Positions 11,175 to 19,980 of a DNA stretch of 19,980 bases are shown piece by piece. Under the pieces are notes generated by a model. That model was not told the origin of the DNA, did no database searches, and worked only from the letters and a program-made list of their open reading frames with translations. The first letter of the stretch is position 1. Each line of letters begins with the position of its first letter. Where the stretch lies: the NCBI GenBank assembly GCA_004335835.1, contig RWJK01000330.1:1-19980 (forward strand), written 5' to 3'. A program made the position numbers and the translations under genes. Source of the DNA: Scenedesmus sp. ARA3 (lineage: Eukaryota; Chlorophyta; Chlorophyceae; Sphaeropleales; Scenedesmaceae).

Positions 11175-12710
11175 TCAGGCATCGCTACCAGCGCCCGCCC
11201 CAGCAGCAGCAGCAGCGGCGGCAGCACCGCGCTTCTTCTGCTCCGCCAGCCAGCTGCCGTACTGCGCAAACTTGGCCCTGAAACTTGCATCAGCCTGCTG
11301 TGTTGCCGTGTAGTACAGGGATTGCTGCTCCTGCAAGCCGACCGCCACCAGGTGCTGCAGCCGAGCCAGGCGCGGCTCACTAGCGGTGAGCAGTTGCACC
11401 AGGGAGCCGGGCGACAGCTCAGCCAGCTCAGCGCGCCAGCGGGGGTGTGAGGCTGCAACAGCAGGAGCAGCAGCAGCAGCAGCGCAACACGAAACACTGT
11501 CAGTTTTGAAAAATCATCGCCATATGCTCAGCCGAGAAGATGCGCACAGGCACAGCCACCTGGTCAGCTGCATACACCACCAACTACACGCCATCCACAC
11601 ACAAGCACCTGCAGCTTGACCTCACAGCTGACTCTTCAGGCCCACACTCTTTGCGTGTGCCATACACAGGGACACTGCAGCAAGCTGGCGGCCAAACAGC
11701 GCAGCCCCTGCATCCCCTGCCATCCACCTGCAAGCCGCGACAGCAGCGCCCACTTGCGAGCCACCTTAGCGCTGCTGAACAGCAGCACACCCGGCTTGCA
11801 CTGCAGCATCTCCCACAGCTGCTGCGGCGCCAGGCCCAGGCTGCTGCTGAGGCTGGCCGCCTTGCGGCCGAGCGTGTCTGCAGACAGGTTGAGCAGCAGC
11901 GGCTGCCGCACAAACAGCGACTGGATGCTTGCTGGCGGCACACGGAGGGCGGCAGCCAGGCCCCACACCTACGGGCGCGCAGACCAATCGGCAGTCAGGC
12001 AGGGGCACACGGTCAGCACTTGGGTGGCAATCGATGATGATGCATCATAAGGCAGTCAAAGGGTGGTCAGATAAGATTCTGCTGGGCTGATTGGCTGAGC
12101 AGGGAGCAACCCTTGACTGTGCAAAAAGATCTGCCACCCCCAGCGGCGCGGGCGCCACAGCAAAGACAAGCCGCCAACCCACTAGACGAGCAGCACAAGA
12201 GCAGCACCACATGGTGACTCCGTTGCCCACTGCTGCTGCAGCGCACCTTGTCCTGCAGTGCTGCCTCGCTCATAGACAGCACACGCGGCTGCCAGCGCAC
12301 AACCTGCAGCAACAGCAGCATCATCACCATCAGTCAGCGCCAATCGTAGCAGCACGGGCCGCACCAAACCTTGCAGCGTTTGGCGCCAGCGTACATAATC
12401 AGAGCCAGACAATTATCACGGCGCTCAAATGCAGCAGCAAGCCTACTGACACCCTCAACACAGCAGCTGTACCCTGCCTCAGCACCACGCTGAGCCATGC
12501 AGCACACAGCAGGCATGGCAGTCACTGCCACCCTACGCACAGCCGCACAGGCCGCCGCACCTGCAGCACCTCCTGCTTGCTGCCCAGCCCCAGGCACGCC
12601 TGCAGCGACGCCAGCCGCTGCTCCAGCCCGGCAGCAGACAGCCGCAGCAGCCCAGGGTGGGAGCGCAGCAGGCCCAGCACCTCGCCACTCACATGGTACA
12701 CGCCCTCACG

Positions 12711-12745
<35 letters not shown>

Positions 12746-14561
12746 GTCGTGCTCCCTGAGCTGCAGCAGCTGCAGCTGGCAGCTGAGCAGCCTGCAACAT
12801 GTGGCTAGTATTGCTGCTGCTGCTGTCACCTGCAGGATCTGCAGCTCCTGCAAGCAGTCCTGCTGCAGGCACCGATGACAGCAGCAGCTGCAGGTGCTTC
12901 AGCTTGCGCTGCACCACAGCAGGTGCCATCAGCAGCAGCGTGCTGTCCCGCTCCAAGATGCTGGCTGCCCGCTCAGCACCCCCCAGCAGCTGGCTGGCCT
13001 GGTCAAAGTGCATCAGGCGCTGCGCCAGAATGCGGCAGTTGCGCGGCACAAGCCCTGCTGCAAGGCTGCGCAGCAGCTGCCGCTGCACCTCCACTGGCGC
13101 TGCTGTGCTGGCAACGACAGCAGCCACACCAGGGGGCAGGGGGCCCAAATCGTCATTCAAGCTCACTGAGCCCTGCACGGCCCGAGCACTCACCGCAGCC
13201 GTTGCTGCAGCACCTGCTGCCTGCCCAGCTGCGACTGCGGTTGCTGCAGTGCGGCGGCGAGTGCGTGGCTTGATGGCTGACCCAGCCTTGCCTGCAGGAC
13301 TGCTGCTACTGCTTCTACTGCTGCTGGTGTCCTTACTGCTGCTGATGGTCTTGCTACTGCTGGTTGTGCTGCTCTTGCTGCTCTGGCTGCTAGTCTTCAA
13401 GCGTTTGCTGCTGCTTCTGCTGCCCTGCACACTGCCTGTGCTGCTTGCTGTTGATGCTGCTGGTGGCCGCTGCTGCAGCAGCACATCTGCGGCTGCTTGC
13501 AGCTGCTGGAACGCCGCAGCCTTCTGCTCCTTCAGCTGCGCTTTCTGCCGCTGCTTGCTTTGCACCTTCTGTTGCTGTTTGAGCAGCAGCTGCTGGTGCC
13601 GCAAACGCCGCCTGCTGGATGCAGCAGTGCCTGCGTCGGCAGCAGCAGCAGCAGCACTGCCACTGTCTGCTGCTGGCTTGGGGTGAGGAGCACTTACGCT
13701 GCTGCTGCTGCTGCTGCCGCCAAGAGGCTGAGCTGCGCTGCCGGGCTTGCTGAATTGTGGCCCCAGCTTCTGCTGCAGCTGCTGCAGGATGTCTCCAATG
13801 CTGCTGTCATTGCTCCGAGCAGCAGTAGGGTTCTGGCCGCCCCGACTAATGACGGCTGCTGCTGCTTCTGCTATGGACGCTGCCAGTGCATCTGAGGCAG
13901 GTGCTGCTGCTGCGTCTGCCTCTGGCCCGGCCTGCTCGGGGCTTGAAGATTTGGTGAGCCTGCTCGCCAGCCGCTGCCGCATGCGCTCACGCATGACCGT
14001 GCTCAAGCTGCTGCTGCTGCCCCCACTGCTGCTGCCTTCTTTGCTGGTGGGGCCGCTAGGTTTGCCACTGCCGCCGTAGCTACTGCTGCCTGCTGCACCT
14101 TGCCCGTCTGCCCCCTCCTGAGCTTTCACTCCTGCAGCAGCTGCTGCCACCACCAGCTGCCGGGCATGCATGCCTCCGCCTAGGCTTGTTACATACTGAT
14201 ACTCCACTGCTGGCTGCTGTTGTACACCCAGGGCGCGCTGCAGCTGGTAGGCTGGCTCCTGCAGCTGCTGCAGTAAGCTTCGGTGCTGTTGAGGCAGCCA
14301 TAGCTGCTGCTCACTGTGTTCAGTGGCTGCAGAGCATCCGGGCTGCTGCCACTCTAATGGCTGCGCCACACACTCGCCAGCAGGACCGCGTTGACTGACA
14401 GCATAGCATCTGATATGCAAGCTTGCATGGTTCTGCGGAGTGCAATGCCTCAGTTGCGCAGAAATTCTGCTTGCTGCTACGGATGTCCTGCAAGCAGCCC
14501 CATCCACTACAACCCTACACTGCCTTGTGCCAGCAGCAGCACATGCTACACATGACCCCAT
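11175..14561 (-). CDS. mTERF-like organellar protein, 4 exons, about 858 aa
   Basis: Exons on the minus strand: 14561-12561, 12303-12247, 11968-11728 and 11452-11175; phases join (0, 0, 1) over 2577 bases. The ATG at 14561 is the first Met after an in-frame TAA at 14583-14585. The N-terminus (Ser/Ala/Arg/Cys-rich, few acids) looks like an organelle transit peptide. Residues of about 100-470 are low complexity: a basic Gln/Lys helix near 315-357, a Ser/Lys-rich tract near 370-425 and an RTRRR patch near 430. Helical repeats follow: one degenerate unit near 525-560, then tandem units with Pro at 636, 673, 709 and 745 (spacings 37, 36 and 36). Each has the mTERF pattern P-x-L-L/V-x-x-S, a K/R-containing helix, then an L-G/R-L/V turn. 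mTERF proteins bind organellar DNA or RNA and affect transcription, splicing or termination; the target here is unknown. The family call rests on repeat spacing and pattern. Another helical-repeat family is the main alternative. Confidence 0.72.
12712..12744 (-). repeat. Trinucleotide run encoding poly-Ser in the mTERF-like gene
   Basis: Eleven CTG units on the plus strand are read as AGC on the minus strand, giving a run of about eleven Ser at residues of about 607-617. It sits in the linker between the first degenerate helical unit and the tandem mTERF units, just before the segment GVYHVSGEVLGLL. Such a pure run is prone to length change by slippage. Confidence 0.85.
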
Positions 14562-14959
14562 AGAACGCAAAAGCCTCTCTGATTATTGCAGCGGCCAACT
14601 GCATCGCTAATGCATGAACCAGCTTGTGCAATTGGTGGTGCTGCTGCTGCTGGTGGTCAAACTTCTGGGACACACATCTGTGGGTGATTGTCAAATTTTG
14701 TGCATAACAGTTTTTGTTAAGTGCAAATCGGTGTGCTTGCAGGGCCATTGCCGAGGTTGTGGCAGGGTCCCTCTTCTGTCAGTCATGTGGGTCTTTGTCG
14801 CAGTGTGCCACCATGCAGCAGTTATTAGTGCCGACAGATGCGGTGAACGCTTGATTTTGGATGTGTTCAAGCTTTGAATAACACCACAGACGTACCCGAC
14901 GAAGCGGTTGCGTGCACCAGTGCTCCTTGCCTAGCGTGTTCTTGCGAGACCTGCTTTAA
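14562..14959. promoter_or_regulatory. Divergent promoter region, mTERF-like gene and H4
   Basis: Only 398 bases separate the two divergent start codons, so both promoters and 5' untranslated regions must lie here unless there are upstream noncoding exons. The stretch is more A/T-rich than the genes. A TGCAAAT at 14722-14728 matches seven of eight bases of the classic histone octamer, which could be chance. No clear TATA box is seen. No ORF here looks real. Confidence 0.5.
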
Positions 14960-16075
<1,116 letters not shown>

Positions 16076-16242
16076 GCGCGGCACTGACTGCTGCCCAGCT
16101 GGGCTCACAGAGGTGATGCAGCTGCTGGCGTGGTGCTACTGTGCCATACTGCAGTGCAGCCGAGCATCACTTCAGTGCTCGGCAGTGGCTGCATTGCTTC
16201 CAATGCTGTGCTGGTGTCATAAGAGAGGCGCTTGCCTGTCTC

Positions 16243-16318
16243 AGCACATGGCATGCACCCTTGATGCAGCCCCGTCAAGCACATGGCATGCACCCTTGAT
16301 GCAGCCCCGTCAAGCACA
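16243..16318. repeat. 35-base tandem duplication, two copies plus a partial, 3' of H4
   Basis: The unit starting agcacatggcatgcaccctt occupies 16243-16277 and is repeated without a mismatch at 16278-16312, followed by six bases of a third copy. It lies about 170 bases past the H4 stop, probably inside the H4 3' untranslated region. Exact identity suggests a recent event. Confidence 0.9.
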
Positions 16319-16624
16319 AGCAGGTCGTGCTGCATGTGGCTTGCGTGTTGGTGTGAGTGTTTGAAGGCTACAATGCACACATAGAGTGTGTCAATGCCGC
16401 ACTTTCTGAGCTGCGCATCTGTGTGTGGCCGTGCACATGCAGGTTCTGGCCACTGGGGCACGTCTACGGGCTGCAGTGCAGCAGAACAGATGGCTGCTGG
16501 CAGCGGTCGCAGCAGCGGTATCTGCTGCATTGTCTGTTGTCGTTTTGCTGGCTACAGTGGTGGCGGCGGCTGATACGCAGCCAGTGCCAGTGCAGTGGCG
16601 TGATTTGTTGTTGTGTTGTGTATA

Positions 16625-16629
16625 TGTAA
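16625..16629 (+). terminator. TGTAA polyadenylation signal, histone H4
   Basis: TGTAA in the context tatatgtaaaaacg lies 550 bases past the H4 stop on the coding strand. It is the first good match in the H4 3' region; a second TGTAA follows at 16773-16777. The exact cleavage site cannot be read from sequence. Confidence 0.5.
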
Positions 16630-16810
16630 AAACGAATTCATATGTTATGGTGTAGTGTTGTGCAGCATCATGCTTGGTCATGCGGTGTCCCGTCATCAGC
16701 CTGATGACGTCACCCCTGCAGCGTGCTGGCAAGTTTTGAGGGTGCTCTTGACTAGAGCAGTTATGTACACTTTGTAACATACAACTCTGCATTGTCGACC
16801 TACTGTAGTA

Positions 16811-16850
16811 CATTACATTACATTACATTACTGTCCCCAACTTAGTTACA
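16811..16850 (-). terminator. CATTA x4 run forming clustered TGTAA on the minus strand
   Basis: The plus strand carries four CATTA units at 16811-16830. On the minus strand this makes three back-to-back TGTAA signals (16813-16827), and a fourth lies at 16846-16850. This is either a simple microsatellite or a strong 3' end for a minus-strand transcript coming from the right. A further minus-strand TGTAA lies at 17127-17131. No matching gene could be confirmed. Confidence 0.4.
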
Positions 16851-17340
16851 GACTCTGAGGCTCGGAGTAGAAGGAAGAGGATAAGAGGGGCAGATTTGAG
16901 CTATTGCAATTGCAACAGGGACAACGATCTGGATCAGGGCATGCTATCAGGCAGCACTGCTGCGGCATTGCGCTGGAACCAGCAAGCAGGTTGGCGGGCA
17001 AGAGCTGGCCGCGCTGCGGTTGCAGCATGCAGCTTGGTCTGGCTGTCAGCAGCGGCAGTGCCACTCATTCTAAGATGGACAGTCATGCGTCTTCAGGTAT
17101 CCAAGGCAGTGTTCACCAACAACAAGTTACACACGTAGCGAAGCAACGAGCATGCGCTACGCAGGCGCAATCGTCAACATGCGTTGCAGCTGAGCGGCGC
17201 AGGCGGCTTCTGCATGCGTGCGGGCCGAGGGCAGTTGGCATTGCTGCTGCAAGTCGGTGCTAGCAGCGCTGCCCTGCCGACGCCAACAGCACAAGCAAGG
17301 AAGCCGGGCCGCCAAGCTGTTATTATTAACATTGTCAACA

Positions 17341-17410
17341 CGCGCGGAGCTGTGTATTCTTTCAAAAGAACATCACGCGCGAAGCTGTGTATTCTTTCAA
17401 AAGAACATCA
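17341..17410. repeat. 35-base tandem duplication, two copies
   Basis: The unit containing agctgtgtattctttcaaaa occupies 17341-17375 and is repeated at 17376-17410 with one mismatch (G or A at unit position 7). Each unit contains ttctttcaaaagaa, a near-palindrome (TTCTTT, CA, AAAGAA). Confidence 0.9.
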
Positions 17411-18713
17411 GAACCACATGCAGCTGCTATTGGAGGCAACTTCAAGCCGCCAACAACAGGCAACAACAGGCGATCCACTGTTCGACAGCATAGTACCATC
17501 AAGCCAGAGGCGCTCCACTGAGATTGAGCCTGCAACTGCTGACACACACGCTATGGGAAATAGTCTTGCAGGACAGGAAACACAACACAAAGTCTCTGTC
17601 AACAACAAGCATGCAGCTTTTACTACAGTGCTGCTACGGGCCAAGGGTACTAGGTGCAACTTGCAATGAAGGAAACAAAGCACAACAAGCCGACCATCAA
17701 GCAGTGCCTTGCAACAGCCTCTCAAAGGCCCATTCATGCCAGCCGACCAGCATACTCGATGCACAAGTATTGCAGACGCTCCAAGTGTGCAGCGACATTC
17801 AAATCAGCCGTGCAGGCGGCAACAACAGGCACACGCATCTGTAGTGTGTTGCAGCGCAGCTGCTTGGTAGCACCAATCGTCTGCTGCTAGCACAGCAGGG
17901 CTCAGCAATCGGGCATGCAGCCACGTATGTTCCTAGTGCAGGACTCAGGTAAAAAGGGCAACAAAAAGTATGAATTGTATTCGCGGCCATCACCCCTAGT
18001 TGTATGCAGGCAACGCATCATGCATGCACAACAAGTGCTAGCCAAGGACGGAGGCACACCTGGGCACATCAAGTGCAGGCTGACACAGCGCTGCAACCTG
18101 AGCAGCAGCCTCAGCTAGCAGCCGTCTGCTCTGCTGAAACACCATGCATAGCAGAAGGCCCCGCAGCATGCAAATCCTTCTGCAGCCCAGCTCAGCACTC
18201 AAGCTGAGCCAAGAGTCGATCCAGAAAAGGCAGCATGCCAAGCACCTACTGCACCGCAAGTCTCACACAGAAATGGCACAGCAACCAGCAAGGCTGAAGA
18301 AAGGCTCGTGCATCTCCCTCTACAGCAGCAGGCACTGGGTTCTGGGGCCAGAGCTCAGCTGCAAGGCACAATCCTGCTGACATGCTGCGGTGAAAATTGC
18401 AGCAGCCTGCATGCTGACGCGCCCACCATGTGTATGCATACATCCATGCGGCGACACCAGCGGATCAGCAAGACAAGTGCAACAACCAGGCTGCGCTGCG
18501 TGGTTTCCACACAGGCGGCAGCCAAAGGGGTGCGTCACAGAGAAAAGGCGCAATGGGATTATGATGGGGGTCTCTCAAGGTAGCCCCCATCAGTGTACAC
18601 CCTGTGCGTCAACAGTCGACGCGCAACGACAGATGTGTGAAGTGCAGTGAGAGGAGCCTTGCAAAGCCGTCGACAGCCTGCGGCAAGTGTTTGTATGTAG
18701 TAACAGCAGGAAC

Positions 18714-18752
18714 AGTAGTGATAGTAGAAGGTAATAGTAGTAGTGATAGTAG
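18714..18752. repeat. AGTAGTGATAGTAG direct repeat in a TAG-rich tract
   Basis: The 14-base word agtagtgatagtag occurs at 18714-18727 and again at 18739-18752, within a TAG-rich stretch. The spacer is 11 bases. It looks like a degenerate microsatellite and puts stops in one plus-strand frame. Confidence 0.75.
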
Positions 18753-19980
18753 GCACCACAAGACCATGCACGGAGACACACAGCTGCCACACCACCACCT
18801 AAAACAACACACCACACATTTCCCAAGATCTCCCAAGAAGTTGTGACACAAGCAACACCAGCAACGAACAGCTCCAAAGGACGAATAGGGGCAGCATGTG
18901 CTTTGAAAACTGTCGTGCTGCAAGATCATGCTGCCATAATCAACACACCCTCGCACCTGAAACAACCACCAACAGCCGCCTCAACGCCGAACTCAACAGC
19001 ACACCTTTGGTCGCACTCTGCTCTGCAACAGTGTTCCAAACACGCTCATGAGCCAGCCCCGGTTGGTCTTTGCCCGCAGCCCAGCCGTTTCAGCCGCTGC
19101 CCGCCAAAACTTTTGGCGATACTGAGCCACGTCCAGTGGCCCGGCTGATTGCAGCACACATCAGCAACTGCAGCACCGTATCTCTCAAATGCAGCTGCTC
19201 AACTGGCAGTCATATGCCAGAGCTCCCCGGGTGGTGGTGGCAAAACTCAAGAGGGATACCTCGGTGCCATGTGCATCGCCACCTGGGCGCAGCCCTCAGT
19301 TTTAGGGCCCGCTCATGCCAGCAGGCGCGCAGCCACGCAAGCTCCCCGCATCAGCGCACCCAACCCCAAACCCTTTGCTGCTGCACGAGGACGCCAGGCA
19401 CACCACGCCCAAGCATGCGTTCATGAACTATCAAGGAGGTACCAAAAGCAAGAACACAAGCAGGAAACAAGATGACTCGTCACGGGGGCGCTACAGCGCA
19501 CACTGCCTGCAAGTACGGCAAAGAAGCCCACAACCCACAACCCTAAAACCCCATGTATCCTACATTTGTTGTTGTATGTCAACGCCTTTCGCAGACGCCC
19601 GCACCGCCCCGCAACAGCTGCGACTTGCACGCTGCGGCAGACACATGCGATCCAATTCATCAGCGGCGCCGAAACCGGCGTTGTGCTGTCTGCTATGACT
19701 GGCGCAGCAATTGTATTCAACAGACATGCCACCCGCCAGCTCCTACTACTGCTGCACCATCAACCGAATCAGTCTGCTATTCCACCGATGCAATTGGCAC
19801 AGCCACTCGACCAGCCCATGCAGCCTGCTATTCAACCAGACACTCATTGCTGCAAGCGGCTCAAGCTTGCTCGCTGTGGGAAGCATGCCGGCACATACCT
19901 TTTGTGTGCGCAGCGCAGCACTGATACAAGTACACTGCCCGCTAGCCAGCAACCGCGGCTTCTGCACCGCGCAAATCAAC

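Larger units (their letters stand above)
16851..19980. other. About 3.1 kb with no supportable gene
   Basis: Open frames on both strands are short (at most 161 codons), overlap each other, are rich in Cys/His/Gln/Thr, and carry no family motif I recognise. The longest, 17184-17669 on the plus strand, runs through both copies of a 35-base tandem repeat whose two translations differ in frame, which argues against coding. Base use is CA-rich on the plus strand (caacaacagg-type words) rather than the GC-rich third positions of the real genes. It may be intergenic DNA, long untranslated sequence or intron of a gene to the right. No tRNA, rRNA or CRISPR is seen. Confidence 0.5.

Noticed and set aside
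12497..13686. Plus-strand ORFs opposite the mTERF-like gene
   Set aside because: Shadows of the minus-strand AGC/CAG codons; the minus strand has the consistent exon phases and the family pattern.
16093..16104. Palindrome GCCCAGCTGGGC just after the H4 stop, as a histone 3' stem-loop
   Set aside because: The stem would be only four base pairs and it lacks the conserved histone stem-loop features; such CAGCTG palindromes are common in this DNA.
17734..18443. Possible small minus-strand gene: protein-like pieces ending at 18255, at 18098-18133, and a last piece ending RLQYLCIEYAGRLA with TGA at 17734-17736
   Set aside because: Phases can be made to join, but splice choices are free, pieces are under 60 codons and no family is recognised. 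Too weak to annotate; RNA data would settle it.
19298..19551. Single TTTTAGGG and CCCTAAAA words, like the algal telomere repeat
   Set aside because: They are single copies in opposite orientations, with no array.

Overview
The window reads as nuclear DNA of a green alga, most likely a chlorophycean. The evidence is short introns (about 130-420 bases) with GT-AG ends, TGTAA used as the apparent polyadenylation signal, a plant/algal-type histone H4, and a very strong bias for the CAG/GCA/AGC trinucleotide in coding sequence. I cannot name the species. One ambiguous base (N at 15676) points to a draft assembly.

Layout, left to right. (1) 2-535, minus strand: a decayed piece of a retrotransposon reverse transcriptase that runs off the left edge. 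(2) 587-9964, minus strand: one very large gene of 13 exons. All 12 introns keep the reading frame. It encodes a rod-like coiled-coil protein of about 2328 residues. Its last exon alone is about 4.3 kb and contains degenerate 22/25/30-residue repeats. (3) About 9965-11174: the 5' region of that gene, including a small upstream ORF, then the 3' untranslated region of the next gene with a TGTAA at 10673-10677. (4) 11175-14561, minus strand: a four-exon gene for an mTERF-like organellar protein of about 858 residues. (5) 14562-14959: a compact divergent promoter region. (6) 14960-16075, plus strand: histone H4, 103 residues including Met, split by three introns. (7) 16076-19980: H4 3' region with TGTAA signals, two unrelated 35-base tandem duplications, a pentanucleotide run that makes a TGTAA cluster on the minus strand, and about 3 kb in which I can support no gene.

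The genes do not form a functional pathway. H4 packages DNA, the mTERF-like protein probably acts on chloroplast or mitochondrial nucleic acid, and the coiled-coil protein is probably structural or a scaffold. No undescribed multi-gene system could be supported. The best leads are the giant coiled-coil gene with its unusual last exon and its 3' end lying against a retroelement, and the solitary intron-rich H4 gene.
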